A DNA stretch of 64,000 nt, taken from positions 12,053,501 to 12,117,500 of the forward strand of contig NC_073360.2 in assembly GCF_027580225.2 (NCBI RefSeq), read 5' to 3'. This stretch comes from Misgurnus anguillicaudatus (taxonomy: Eukaryota; Chordata; Actinopteri; Cypriniformes; Cobitidae). How positions within the stretch are numbered: the first letter of the stretch is position 1; the number at the start of each line of letters is the position of its first letter. Below the pieces are notes generated by a model. That model made no database searches, was not told the DNA's origin, and worked only from the letters and a program-made list of their open reading frames with translations. A program made the translations under genes and the position numbers. This document shows, piece by piece, positions 30,846 through 43,640 of the stretch.

Positions 30846-32509
30846 CACAAATGCGTACAATGCACAACGTCAAGACGGAGGTTTATTGCAAAACATAACG
30901 CTATTAAATTATTTTGGTCAAAGCTGTGAGTGATAAGCACGCAAGAAAGCCGAACGTTGCTATGGTTTTCTCTGTGTCAATCATCATATTTTTGGGAGTA
31001 AGTCTTGTTCCGTACAGACATGTAACGAACATTTCGGGTATTCACTCCTGCATTTAAGTGCGGTTTTCACTCCCGAAAGTTTGCAGTGTGTACGAGGCCG
31101 AAGAGGCCTTTATCCTCCCAATCTATATGTGGCACTGAGAGGCTGGTTTGCCTTTATTGTTCTACTGAAGAAAAATTACATTTTTGATTAAATATGATGA
31201 GAGCACATGAATTGAAAATAAAATGTAGCGCACAGAAAAGTAATTAATAAAACACCATGGTGTCTTTAAGCCAGTAGGCAACCATGAAGCAACCTTCTGG
31301 AAATTACCCAAAAAATCTAACCAATCAGACAACAAATTTTATACGGGTGGTGAGTTTTTCATGGGGTAAGTGCCAAATATGACCAGATTTTTAAGTTTAG
31401 AAACATATTTCATAATCAAAATTGAGTATAAAAGGTCATGATGTGAATGAAATATTTTAAAGATTAACAAAGGCTTTTGTAAGCCAGTAGACCAGAACAC
31501 AAATCATGTGACCTCAGTATGACCAATAGTTTCACGGGGTAAGTGCTGCTTACATTTTATAACACAAATGTAAAATACGATACGATTCAAATCTGTCATC
31601 ACTTTTGAGAAACTGAAAAACCAGTCTTAATGTTGCTTAGGTGACTAATAATGTGTAGTATTGTTTGATAACTACTGATAAATTCAATAGTTTAAAGCAT
31701 GGCAGAAGCTTTTGACTTCCTGCCATATGAGATGCCATAAAAACCTTCAGTCTCCAGCACACATGCATGCTGTGTGTTTTCAATGTGGCTGAAGGGAGTG
31801 CCATACTTAACTTGCATATTCAAATGATCAACACAAAGCTGTGGGAATAAATCCACAACTCCTGCTGTATTATTGAGAAACACTGAAACAAAATTTGATG
31901 CAAAAAATTATTACATTTGCAAAATAATAATACATTTAAAAAAAGACAACCTTATGAGTAATAAATGTGTATTTTTCTTTCATGCTTACAATTCAGAGGC
32001 AGGTGTAAGCAAATCGTCAGTAGATAGATTTCCCCCTAGAAAATGTAAACAATGTGACATTGTTTTGTTCGTTTGAGTATCATGGGGTCAACTAATGACG
32101 TAATGGAGTTTAAGGGCGGGACAAAATTTGTATGTGGTGCTGTAGAAATGACACTTTTTTATTTTTATAACAGAATAAGAAATAGTACTGCGTTTTAATA
32201 GTTAGTATCACATTTTTGTAAAAAATAAATGTAAAATCTTTAAACCAGTTTTATTTGTACGTGATGCTTCTTTTAAATACTAAAATAATTGTTTACTGAA
32301 TTGCTAAAGAAACAGGACTGTTGTAGAATTGGTCCTCAAACCAGAATATATTAAATTTCCTATGACGATGAAAAAATGCAATTCTTTGAAAATTTGTGCA
32401 TGTTACTAGTTCAGCTATAGGCATGCACAACCAAAGACATTATTTAAGTACTCTATGTAAGCGGAAATGCATTATTTACTAACCTGTAATGCAAAATCTT
32501 GGCATACAT
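30846..32509. other. Gene-free stretch with low-copy repeat segments
   Basis: Includes a GACAGGAAG-family tail (about 31165-31260) and the second copy of the 29313-29410 segment (about 31401-31490). TCACGGGGTAAGTGC-like words recur at about 31360 and 31532. The part at 31690-31870 looks unique. No exon seen. Confidence 0.4.
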
Positions 32510-33413
32510 GGGTGATTCTCACGAAAACTTGGTTTTAAAAATGTCAAGCATGAAAATTTAAAAATTGCTTAAATTTACTTTTTTCCCACCAGACAAAAAA
32601 AAAGTAAATGGGAACATTAATTCAAAAACTTTTACTTATCATTTAACACTTTTTGTAATAATTTAAAAAATTAGTCCTAAAAAATCTCATTACCGCAACA
32701 GTCAGAAAACATCAACACTAACATATTTTCAAAATGACATGACAAACCTGAAAGAACATAATTTGGAGATTCTGCACATGCATTTAAAATCAAAGTATTA
32801 TGCTTCTATTAAATAAATTAACATTTAATAAGCATCTGTTGCGGTAATGATAATCAAAATGTCGTGTAAGCATTCTGACAAGACAATATTTCAAATTAAC
32901 TGTAAAAAAATTATCTTACCTGGTAGCCATCTTGAAGTAACTGGTCCATGTGCTTGGTCACTCAAAATCAAACTTTATTAAAATTCTGTATGTGTGCTTA
33001 AACTGTCCTCAAAAAGTGTTGCGGAGGATGAGAACATCAGGCATGGACACATCATTTTCCTAATTTTTCTTCATTAATATTATACATGAATATTCAGTAA
33101 ATATTATTTCTGTCATCTAAAGTAGTCTAGCAAAACATCCATTTATTTTTTTTCTTAATATTTTTGTGTTAATTTGATTAAATTACAACATAACGCATGT
33201 TCAAACACAGCCGGACACATTGCGGTAATGAGAATTTCAGCAGAAAATGAGATAAAATGTACAATTATAAATTCTTATGTTGAAATCACACATTGTGCAA
33301 GGTAGAACACAGTATTGTGTTAATTCTGATGCTTTTTAATGTTACTATATTACACATTTTAAAGCTAAAATCATTAGTGCCGTGGTGTTTCAATGGTTTT
33401 GTGAGAATCACCC
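32510..33413. mobile_element. 904-bp element with GGGTGATTCTCAC ends
   Basis: The ends GGGTGATTCTCACGAAAAC and GGTTTTGTGAGAATCACCC are inverted and flanked by ACAT on both sides (32506-32509 and 33414-33417). TTGCGGTAATGA words recur inside in both orientations. No ORF of note. Confidence 0.65.
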
Positions 33414-33589
33414 ACATATGCCATACATAAGCATTTTAATATTTTTTCAAACCAACTAGGCCTTTAATGCAGCATTTTTAGTTGTTTTGTGGATCAGCAT
33501 TGTTGTGTGTTTGTGAAACATTTTTCCTTTTCACTACATCATTGTTGTGTTAAAGTAACCTGATACACAGATTCGTAAATGTGATCTTA

Positions 33590-34060
33590 GCATTGAGTTT
33601 TGCCACTTTCAATCATTTATTTACTCAGATTTTCAGAGTGTCTCTCCCTCCCATCCGCTCTCTCTATCTTTAGTTGCTTTGATCTTCTTGTGATGAGTGA
33701 CATCACCTCAGCCCCTCCAAAACTCCTGATGGCCTCCAGACGTTCTCTTGTTTGTAAATGAGATAGTCATGCAACAGCACAGCCTTTGTTGCACAACCAA
33801 AAGCATTGATCATGTGTTGGTCTATCGTAAACTTTGTCCAGCCGGTAGTCCATTACCTATCATGGCCCTTTCACCTAAAGTGTGCGGTGAAGTCATGTGC
33901 TGGTTCATTAAAAAACTAAAGGTATGAGCAAAGTAAACCTGCTGATGGAGTTTATTGAATCATTGTGATTCATGTATGAATGGCCTACACCATTAAAATG
34001 CTGTTTTTTAAGTCAAATATGGACAAACTCAACTGGCATGAACCCTAAAAGCCAATTAGT
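33590..34060. promoter_or_regulatory. Candidate non-repetitive regulatory island
   Basis: Mixed composition and no repeat ends. Contains a TCF/LEF-type CTTTGATC (33677-33684) and the inverted pair GTGATG-AGTGA-CATCAC (33690-33706). Only cross-species conservation could establish function. Confidence 0.2.
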
Positions 34061-34299
34061 ACAATGAAAAAAATTATTTATTCAATTTACGAAATATTTT
34101 TAAGATAATGTTTTTGTTAAATGTAGCTTAAATAAATTGATTGCAACCACTTACCTTAAAAAATTAAGTAAACTGAATGAATCATTTTTTTTTCAGTGTG
34201 GTCATGTAAAACTACCATTATTTTTTCTGCCATCTGCTAATATAGCAAACATGATTTTGTGCTCATGCGTGCTATGTGAAACCGTACTCACTTAATATT

Positions 34300-34640
34300 T
34301 CTCAATGGTGAAGTTTTTCCAGACACTAGAGCGTATGTCACAGTCTGATCCAATCTGTTCAAAGATGTGGGTACTACACTATGAGATGAAAACCATCTCA
34401 AGCTGTGTCCTTGGCACAGAATAATCCAGATAAACCCAGGATTAGCTGTTCTGGATCAGGACCCAGCAGAGTGGTTTACAACAAGTTCAGACTGGAGTGG
34501 CTCATTTGGATTTTTTATGTAATGGAGGATTTTTCCCTCTACGTGTTGTTTTGTGTAACCGGGTTTATCTGTGACTGAGATAAAAGCTGCAAACTGCTTG
34601 ACTTCACTCCTGACATCGATCGCAACGCGACTCAAAAACA
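34300..34640. promoter_or_regulatory. Candidate non-repetitive island
   Basis: Apparently unique sequence with GATTA/TAATCC-type homeobox words (near 34422-34444) and TTCAAAG. A short minus-strand open frame here shows no recognisable domain. Confidence 0.2.
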
Positions 34641-35344
34641 CAACATTTTGGTACAGACAGCGTGTATAGACTTGTAACCTTATGACATATAATAAGATCC
34701 ATGCTGTTTATGAAGTTCTTAAAGTTTGGGAGGAAGATGTATACGTTACATCTGGGATCCTTTATTTACCAGCTCCAACAGTCATTTCAGAGCTGGGTGC
34801 CGAGTCTCTGACTCATAGTGCATCTATTCTTTATGACGCTGAATAGCCTATAATAGTAATATAACAATTTATTTGGTAACACTTTACTTGAAGAGGTGTT
34901 CATAAGACTGACATGACACGTGTCATGAACATGAAGGAGATTTTATGAACATTTATGACAACTGTCATTAAGTGTCTTTCGTTCAATTATGTCATTTTTA
35001 ATGTGAAGATGACATTGTTTGAGATGTCTTTGTTATGACAACTTGACATAAAACAATACATCATAAATTGTCATAACAACTTGACATTACCAAGACAACA
35101 TAACTTACCACTTTTTACCAGTGATACAAATGAAATTCGTCATTAAAATGTTATTAAGTTTTAATACTTAATGTTATATAGTTTTATAACAGCGTCATGA
35201 TTATTTTTCTTGACCTCAACTACAGTGGTACAAATATAATTTGTCATTTATATGTCATTAAGTGTTAATACTCTGTCAAATATTCTTCAGTTCATAATGT
35301 TTTTTAAAGCTTCCTCCAGGTGTTTAACAAATAAATGTAATCAT

Positions 35345-35345
<1 letters not shown>

Positions 35346-35380
<35 letters not shown>
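35346..35380. repeat. TAA microsatellite, left half
   Basis: Perfect TAA/AAT run immediately left of the palindromic element at 35394-35879. Confidence 0.85.
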
Positions 35381-35393
35381 CTGATACTGATAC

Positions 35394-35879
35394 CCAGTCT
35401 CACCGGGTTTTGTGATATAGTCACGTAATTTTGTTATTATTTTTTCGTGATATTATCACAAATTTCCGAGTTTTTTTCGTGATCGTATAACAAATTCCTG
35501 TTTTTGTGTGATTATCACGTATTGGTTACTCAACTGCTTTTTCCTATTTTTAAACATCGTCGCTTTGGTTTAGGGTTAGATTTGGTGCTTGCATTAGAAT
35601 GTCACTTTATATATTGGTTTATACTATTTTTTCTGATTTTTTTTTATATGTCGCCTGGCGTTAGGGTTAGAGTTGTGTTTGGGTAGGGATGTCATTTTAT
35701 GTAAATCTAACCCTAAACCGAAGCGACAATGGTAAGAAAATAGGACAAAACAGTTGAGTAACCAATACATAATAATCAAACAAAAACAGGAATTCGAAAA
35801 AACACAGAAATTCGCGATAATATCACGAAAAAAAGAATAAAAAATTACGTGACTATATAACAAAATTTCGTGAGACTAG
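35394..35879. mobile_element. Palindromic element inserted between two TAA arrays
   Basis: The ends AGTCTCACCGGGTTTTGT and ACAAAATTTCGTGAGACT are near-inverse. The arms share TATAGTCACGTAATTTT/AAAATTACGTGACTATA. Each arm has a CTAACCC/GGGTTAG-type core beside TGTCGC/GCGACA. Relatives lie at 43255-43545 and 59760-59965. Confidence 0.7.
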
Positions 35880-35882
35880 GCT

Positions 35883-35883
<1 letters not shown>

Positions 35884-35923
<40 letters not shown>

Positions 35924-35948
35924 AATAATACTAATAATAATAATAATT
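35884..35948. repeat. TAA microsatellite, right half
   Basis: TAA run with ACTAATAAT interruptions, right of the palindrome. Left and right arrays were probably one before insertion. Confidence 0.85.
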
Positions 35949-36744
35949 GACAAAATTATATCTTACTGCATTTGGAGACCGATTCACATTAAATTAAATG
36001 AAAACAGTACAATAATGGGTAAAGCCATGCAGTGTTGGGTCCATATTGCTGAAAAAACAGTTAATTACATTAAAATAATTAATTTAATTAATTAAATGTT
36101 TTTTCTTCTATGTCAGAAAATTTCATGTTAGCTGTCAGTTTTTATGTATTTTTTACATACATAAAGTTAAGTATAATATTTTGACGTGTCTGTTGCATTT
36201 TGTTAAGGTATTTAAAATTATTTGACAGAGTATTAACACTTATTGACATTTAAATGACAGTTTAAGGTAATGTTAACCAATAAAGCTAGATAGTTTCTTA
36301 AGTTTGATAATTATTCTGCTAATTATTCTATGTCAAGTTGTCATAACAAAGACATTTCTAACAATGTCATCTTTGCATTAGAAATGACACAATTGCACAA
36401 ATGACAGTTGTCATAAATGTGCATAAAATCTCCTTCATGTTCACGTGTCATGTCATGATTATGAAGGTGTTGTGTCAGTCTCATGAACACCCCTTCAAGT
36501 AAAGTGTTACCATTTAACTAAATCCTGCAATAAAGCATCTTTCTAGTACCATCCGCTTTTTTGGCGCTTTGAGACGTGTCACTTTGTTATCGTTTTCTGA
36601 CTGACGATGGTTCCGGGGCTGTGCATTTCTAAATGAAACAAAAACAGTTACATATACATAGTTCTGAATCCAATACTATGGACAAGAGTACCTGTGACAT
36701 TAGTAGGCGGAGCTTCCACTACAGATCATAGTGTAAGGGTACTC

Positions 36745-36894
36745 AAGGTGTATGTAGATAAAAACGTCTCATTTTAGGGTAATAAAACAATCCAATTGAT
36801 TATGTAAGGTCTTTATACACCACTGACAGTATAGTTATGTATATTATATTGCATTTCTGTCAAGAGATCCTTGTAAAAGTTACACAATGCGCCT
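36745..36894 (-). mobile_element. AGGTGCA-family MITE, partial copy 4
   Basis: The end reads TTACACAATGCGCCT, followed by TTAA (36895-36898). CTTTATACACCACTGACAGTA and TTTCTGTCAAGAGATCCTT match 14480-14575. The other end is missing. Confidence 0.6.
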
Positions 36895-36939
36895 TTAACA
36901 ATAATAAAAAAATATATACCAACATGTGATTTATGTCGC

Positions 36940-37520
36940 ATTGTTGGTGATGTAGTGAGTTCAGCTTACTTTGTTGGAAATGCGAGCCGCTTTTACTGGC
37001 CATAGCCTGAAGCTCAAGCATGAAGTGAACTCACAGAGGCCTTGTTTGCTCATACAGGTCAAACGGTAGATGAACTGTTGCCGTGATTGATGAGGTACTC
37101 GGCCAATGCCTGTTAAGTCAAATTGTGTTTCTAGCGTATGGGTGTATTTATAAAGCCTCAGATCTTTTCGATCACCCTCCGCGATGATCCCACGTGAAAT
37201 CTCACTGCTTGCACACCACACGTTGCCTTCACAAATAAACAAGCTAATTATTTCCACTTCGGGCCGTTTATAACTGCGGAAGCCATTAGCCCTGTCTGCT
37301 TGAAGTTCAGCAGCCCTGACTGCAGTAAGTGACCCCGGCCCATAACTTGTGCCCTTCCTCTTTAGAACATAAGAGAGAGGGGGACTGACCTTTGACCTGC
37401 CTGCCTCACCTCCCACCACCAGAGCTCCCCCCTGCTCCCGGACAGGATGTGACCTCACCGGTAGAGACACTGTCCAGACTGCATGTCTGCTTTAGGCATA
37501 AAGACCACTGTTAGGGCACA
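36940..37520. promoter_or_regulatory. GC-richer island with a perfect DR1 site
   Basis: This non-repetitive block contains TGACCT-T-TGACCT (37386-37398), which is AGGTCA-A-AGGTCA on the minus strand, a perfect DR1 for RXR/PPAR/HNF4/COUP-TF-type receptors. A 169-codon minus-strand open frame spans it but shows no domain, splice context or family resemblance. I read the block as a cis-regulatory candidate rather than a gene. Confidence 0.35.
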
Positions 37521-38925
37521 GGGATGATCTGGAGGTGTTTAGTGAAGTCTTCATGGTTAGTTATATGTGAAAACCCAACTAAACCCATTTATTTAGCGAT
37601 TTACTGTTTTCTGCATCCATAAAAATATTTTTGTGAAAATATAACCTTGATATTTTTAATATTGACAGACAGAGTAAGATCATCAATGAGTGAATCCATC
37701 CATCAATGAATCCATTAGTGTTAATATATCTCTTCTGAAGGGAAACAATACATTTGTGAGAGAAAACTAATCATATTTTGAGATTATTTTGCAATCAATG
37801 TGTTATTAAAACAAATATAAATCAGTGTGGTACATTTATGAACACATCCATAAAGTTAAATCTTGGTTATTGCATGCCTAATGACTAAAAAAATGGTTAA
37901 AAACATGGTCCCAAGCTTTTACTGGAACAGTACACTTTCAAAAAGTACACATTTGCACCTAAAGAGGTAGCATAATATTAATACCTCAGCACATATTGGT
38001 ACCAAAAGCCCCCTTCACACCACTTGAACCTTTTTATAGTACACAAACTATTTATGGGACTACCTGCTTTTTTGTGTGTTTGCACCACAGGAACTGGGGA
38101 TGATTTTAGTACTGGGACCACCTTTAGCTGCATATTATTACCTTAAAGGTACAGTATGGTTCGAAAAGAGTCAAACCCAGCCTTTGGTTTAAATTAACCC
38201 AGAAAATGTTTTCACAAAGTGTTAAGATTATTGTGTGAGTATTTTTGTATTTTCAAAATACTAATTACTTGTATTTTATTTAAATACATTTTTCACATCA
38301 GTATTCACGCGATAGTTTCACGTGCGCACTTTATTTAATTTTTACTCAATGTCCCCTTAGGGCTTAGGGGCTCCGTAGTATTTGTAGTTTGTAACAAAAT
38401 AGTTTTTGATGTATTTGTGCCCACCTCTGAATATTAGTACAAAATGTATTTGTACTTTTTTAAAGGTAACAGTGACAGATTTTTTGACCACTTTTTCTTG
38501 GAATCATGAAACACAAAAACTAATGAGACTTAACTGATCACTCTTTTCCATGTATTAAAAGTGATTAAGGACTGGCGCTGTCAAACATTTAGAATGACAG
38601 AAAGCATCATAAATGTATCATTAAAATGTCTGTAAAGCTTATATTCCAAGTCTTTTGAAGTCAAACAATAACATATGTGTGAAGAACAGACCATAATTTA
38701 CCCCACTGCTTAAGAGGGCAAAGCTGTAATCTAGACAGAGAGTGGTTATTTTAAAGAATCTCAATTTTTAAAGCGTAACATAAATATAATATAATATTAA
38801 AACTAATTAAATTTAACTTTTTGGTAACTTCAACATTTAAAATTTTATGACATAAGTGAATAAACAGGCGTCTAAACATTTGACTGCTTATAGCACTCCA
38901 GCCGGTTTTCATGTATGTTTCTGGT
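37521..38925. other. Gene-free stretch with GGTACC-type repeat
   Basis: The part at 37940-38165 resembles the GGTACATATTGGTACC family. The rest is AT-rich with no exon seen. Confidence 0.35.
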
Positions 38926-39618
38926 CAGAGGCGTCATGCCCATTGAAACTGAGATTTTGCATATCTCAAAATATATAATTTGTAAGATATTTGCAGTAAA
39001 ATATCCAAAAACCACTAGTCTGGGTGTTATATATTTTGTCCAGCTGATTACTAACAATATCTATAATGTTTTCAACTACTTGTAAATTATGAGAAAATTG
39101 CTGCCCTAAACAGTGACACGGAGCAGTGCAGTTGCCTGTCAATGACGTTAATATCTACGTTACCCTTTGTTACCGCCTTTACTGACATAAAAACCACATG
39201 ACAACAGTGTCGTGGACAAATGCGGAAGTAATAGCGTCTGTCAGGCCACTCGCTTTTTTATGGTAAGTTTGTTCATCTGTGTTAACAAATCATCGTATTG
39301 GACTAATACTGTAACATCTATGACTAACAATTGCGTTTTGAACATGACATGAAACCTTACATAATGAAAAAAAACCTGATGTCATCAAACACAACATTTA
39401 TAAAACTTGATTTCTCGTTCCCGTCTGATTGATGGCCATCAGCGTTTGAGTTAAAGACAACAAATCTCATCAGTCCACGCTGCTTCAGAGCATCATTAAT
39501 CTACGTCATTGTTATTGATTTGATCTGGCGCCATCTAGCGGCGCGGATTATACAAATTGCATCTTTAAGCATCTTTTCATCTGTTACTTTGGCAAAATTC
39601 GATGCAATTCATTTTTAA

Positions 39619-40145
39619 AGTGCACCTATTTCATTGCTAAAAACAATGTTATTTTGTGTATTTGGTATGATACACTGTGTTTGCGTGGTTTATGGTTCAA
39701 AAAACACATTCTTTTCCACATACCGTACATTTTCGTAGCTCCAGATATCCTGTCTTCCTGAAATGCTCTGATTTGTACAAAACTCATCGATCTGAAAAGC
39801 GCAGTGTCCCTGATTGGCTTGAATACCTCTGACGTCAGCAGGAAATGTGACGCTCCTTACCATGTTTGAAAGATTTACTCACAATGCAATGCTAACAGGA
39901 GTTAACTTACAGGCTGTGTGACCAAAGCGGGAGGAATTATGATAATGTCGGTCTCGTCTACATCACCAATCCCAGGAAGTAAACTGTTGCTTACAATCCG
40001 TGTGTTTGTCCAAGAAAAGAGATTTACTTTGGAGACGATAACTCGTTGTTTACCTTGGGGTTTGTACCTTTTGCATATCTTTAACATGTAATAATACACA
40101 CTTACACACCTATGAAATGTAAAAATGTAAATCTGAACGTGCCCT
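39619..40145. mobile_element. TTAA-flanked element, AGTGCACC family copy 1
   Basis: TTAA lies at 39615-39618 and 40146-40149. The ends AGTGCACC and GTGCCCT are imperfect inverses. A related, inverted partial copy lies at 59361-59620. Confidence 0.6.
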
Positions 40146-40344
40146 TTAATGCATTATATAAACCTGGACACAACAGCGCTGGGGCCATAATTAACTGTGC
40201 ACAAAGATGATAGTTAAATCAATTTCTTAATATTTATATCTAGATTCACCCCTACAAGGGGCTTCGGAATCATCATGTGTTCTGACTTTGAGGTAAAATA
40301 TGATGCAAAAATGCGTTCCTATAATAATTTTATATAAATATGTT

Positions 40345-40570
40345 GGTAACACTTTACAATAAGGTTGTATTTGCTAACAATTAGTTAATGCATAAGCAGT
40401 GACCAAAAAAATGATAAATACTTCTACAGCATTTTTTAATCTTAGTTCATGTTAATTTCAGCATTTACTAATACATTTATAAAATCAAGCGTTGTATACA
40501 TAACTGTTAACATTAATAAATACACCATGAACTAACATAAATAACTACATTGACATTAACAAGAATAAGT
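40345..40570. mobile_element. GGTAACACTTTACAATAAGG MITE
   Basis: Begins GGTAACACTTTACAATAAGG, a frequent teleost MITE end. TTAGTTAATG and TTAACATTAATAAAT words follow. Right boundary approximate. Confidence 0.5.
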
Positions 40571-40839
40571 TGTTTCTTTATATTCACTGTTTTTGCGGTG
40601 TTGATCATTACATTACAAAATGTGACTGTATTAAGCGAGTTTTTTTTATTAATGTGTAAAATAGCAATAAAATAATTAATAAACGTTTCTCTTTTTGTCT
40701 GTGTAGTCTATAAGAATAAGGCATATAAAAGGTTTTGCTGTTTAATTGACGTTAATAATTATGGCTACAGAATGAAAGGGTGCTGTGCACGCTGTGTCCC
40801 CTTAAAAAAAAATGATGCATGACGCCCCTGCTTCTGGTA

Positions 40840-42452
40840 AAAGTGCACAAAGCAGATGGACAATGTTTGTATTATTGTGTTGCTGTATCTAGTCTCAAAC
40901 ACTCTCTCTCTCATTCCCCCGCACTCCTCGACCCTCCCACGTTCGGTTTCGCTCTCTGAATGCTGCTAGTCATTGCCAGTACAGAACATATGAACACAAT
41001 CCCTTGTTCTGCTTTGTTTGTCCATTATGCAACTGGTCGATGTGAATCCATATAATTCATTTGCTTTTAACTGCTCTCTTCTCTGTCTGTTGACAGAAGC
41101 ATTAGCACAAAGAAAAAGCTTTTCCATGCCACAAGTGGGTGTGTGTTTTCACATCAAAGAGTTTTGCATTGTGCTCAATGTCATTGTTATATAGTGTGCA
41201 CAAAAAAGCCTTTAAAGAGGCCATATCATAATTTAGTGTTTCATATAAATTTCTCTAACAGGCTACTTTTAAAGTTTTATTTTAGTGGCTTTAATGATTT
41301 AATTTGAATAGTAAGCCCTTTTCACAAAGAGATTACGGAAAATATACGGAAAATGGGATTTTTTGGTTTATTCACACTGCCAATGATTTCCCAGAATCTA
41401 TGCATGCATTCACACACATACTCCAAAGATGCCGCAAGGACATTAGGAGTTTGCTAATTATTTAGATTTTTTTAAAGTTAATGACAAGATCATAAGAAGC
41501 ACATGATGCACTCTTCTGTCATTTCATTTCTGTCATGTGATTTGAATTCGTCCATCAAGAATAGATCGGATTAAAGTTGGGTCATTACTATTTGCTATCG
41601 CTTCCATCTTTTTCCGCCATTCCTCGTGACCGGAAGTACAGAGAGATCATTTCGAAGAGATTTGCGATTTTGATTAAAGATTATGAGGGCACATTCATTT
41701 TAAATAATGAAGCTCACAGATAATTTGGTGTAAAATTAGTTTTTATTTTAATTTAATTGAAATTGACTTTAAACAGCACAAGACAGATGTGACATGTTGA
41801 TGTTTTTCAGTAAAATTATGCCACTAAACTGTTTTCTCTCTCAAGTCTAAATCTAAGTCAGGTTGGTCTCATGTTGAATTTTTTTCCTGTTTTTTTGTTG
41901 TAGATAATAGATCTGAGAGTCACACAGGTCATGTGTGGGGTCAGAGGAGGATAAGCACTAAAGAGAAGTAAAGGAGGAGGGAGATTGACAAGATTTGGCC
42001 AATGAAGCAGAGAAATGCCACAATTTACAACAGTGGAATGATTGACTTTAACTTTAATTTAAACAAATAATTTATTCACCCAAATGTCGTTCTAATCCAT
42101 ATACCGTACTGTGACTTTTTCCTGTATGACACTTAAAGATATTCAATAAGAAAAAAATGACGGATGAGATCTCTTTTAAATCACAATTATTTCTTCTACA
42201 CATCAGTGAGATTAAATGGAGAGCAAATGGAAACTTTAGCTTTGGTCTCCTGCTGTGTCTTAGATATTTCTCCTGAAAAAATTACCCCAAAAATGTCTCG
42301 ATTCGCCTATTGGAAGAGATCTCAACAATGTCACAACCTGATTGTCAAGTCTGCAATCAAAAGTCAATGCTATTGAAGATTTAAAAAATGAACTCAAATA
42401 TTTCTCATCAAATTTACACAGATTTACAGATTTTTTTACTTATAAAAGCTCA
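40840..42452. other. Gene-free stretch with one repeat copy
   Basis: Contains the GACAGGAAG-family copy 3 (about 41520-41725). The remainder shows no exon and no clear element ends. Confidence 0.35.
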
Positions 42453-43017
42453 GGGGCCTCATTTATAAAGCGTGCATACGCACAGATTTGATCTTAAAGT
42501 GTGTGTACTGCGTAAGCAAAAATCCAAATGTCATATTTATAAAACTCAGGGTCTGAGCAGATGTATGCACTTTTGCTGTAGGTTTTTGAAAATATAAGCC
42601 ATTTTTGCTGCTCTAAAAGGGTTTAAACATTGACAAGTGCTCTTTTATATGTCTATGATATTAAAGGCGGAGTCCACGATGTTTGAAAACCGCTTTGGAA
42701 AAGGAGATGGGCTGACTACCAAAACACACTTATAGCCCAGATTTTATTGGGGTAGAGGCGTGTTTGTTTAGGTGATTTCAAATATCAACATTGGCTTTCA
42801 AACATCATGGACTCCGCCTTTAATTTGGCATTGTTTAAAGGCGGAGATCTGAAACTGCTCAGCTGCGCACAAGTTCAAGTTCATTTGCGATTTATAGATT
42901 TTGCGATTTTTATGCACTTTCTGTGGTAACGTTCGTTTTACAAATCGCATTTTTGATAAATGATCGTAAGATCAAATGTAGGATGGTTTCTATGCAGCAT
43001 TTTATAAATGAGGCCCC
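42453..43017. mobile_element. GGGGCCTCATTTATAAA element
   Basis: The ends GGGGCCTCATTTATAAA and TTTATAAATGAGGCCCC are exact inverses. No clear target duplication is visible. A TTAA MITE is inserted at 42665-42819. Confidence 0.7.
42665..42819. mobile_element. TTAA-flanked MITE, copy 2, nested
   Basis: The ends AGGCGGAGTCCACGATGTTTGA and TCAAACATCATGGACTCCGCCT are inverted, with TTAA at 42661-42664 and 42820-42823. Same family as 7713-7919 but shorter. Confidence 0.75.
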
Positions 43018-43024
43018 GGACATT

Positions 43025-43640
43025 TGTCTGATTTGATACTATTTTCTTTCTCCTGAGCAATTTTTGGATTAAGATGATCAAACTGCAGGCGTAAATAGCC
43101 CAAAATCCGACTTTTTTGCCCAAATGTGACCCATATCTGATTTTTTAATGACAGTCTGAACAGCACAAATCCATTTTTTTCCAAATCAGACCTAGACCAC
43201 TTTCATATGGTGTCCTAAATCGGATACATATCTGATGTATTGCATCATTTTATGTATTGGTTTCTACATGGTTTTCTTGCGCTTTTAAAACTATTCTCGC
43301 CTGGAGTTGGGGTTAGAGTTGGAGTTTGGGTTAGGATGTCTAAAAAATGTAACAGTAAGTGATCCTAACCCCAACCCCAAGCGACAATTGTAAGAAAATA
43401 GGAAAAAACTATGAGAAAACAATACCATAAATTAAGCGAAAAAGAAAGCTCAAGGCACGAAAAAAACTGAATTTCGTGCCATGGACATGAATAAATTAAT
43501 CACATTTTCCATAACTATAACACGACTTTCCGTGAGATCAGTCCGCTGATATGTCACATCTTCTTCTGCGCCTTCAGGTCACTTCAGGGCCATATATGGT
43601 TCACATATGGGACTGATGGCAGTCGCATTTAAATGATAAT
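43025..43640. repeat. Old repeats, including CTAACCC-core palindromic relative
   Basis: The part at 43025-43250 carries AATCCGACTTTTTTGCCCAA and GACAGTCTGAACAGCACAAA. The part at 43255-43545 has GTTGGGGTTAG...CTAACCCCAACC around a centre, relating it to 35394-35879. Confidence 0.5.

Larger units (their letters stand above)
34875..36511. mobile_element. 1.6-kb long-arm inverted-repeat element
   Basis: The ends GGTAACACTTTACTTGAAG and CTTCAAGTAAAGTGTTACC are exact inverses. Arms of several hundred bases (to about 35290 and from about 36190) remain complementary, with TTATGACAACTGTCAT and TTGTTATGACAACTTGACAT on both. ATTT abuts both ends (34871-34874 and 36512-36515). The centre holds TAA microsatellites and another palindromic element. 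Confidence 0.75.
38926..40830. mobile_element. 1.9-kb hAT-like element with nested MITEs
   Basis: The ends CAGAGGCGTCATGC and GCATGACGCCCCTG are inverted. The flanks TTTCTGGT (38918-38925) and CTTCTGGT (40831-40838) match at seven of eight bases. The MITEs at 39619-40145 and about 40345-40570 are inserted inside. No transposase ORF remains. Confidence 0.7.

Noticed and set aside
35570..35720. Interstitial telomere repeat (TTAGGGTTAG, CTAACCCTAA)
   Set aside because: Only one or two units occur, embedded in the arms of a palindromic element whose relative at 43.3 kb has a degenerate version.
36961..37470. 169-codon minus-strand open frame
   Set aside because: It has no recognisable domain, membrane segment, splice context or family resemblance. 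The block is better explained as GC-richer non-coding sequence with a DR1 site.
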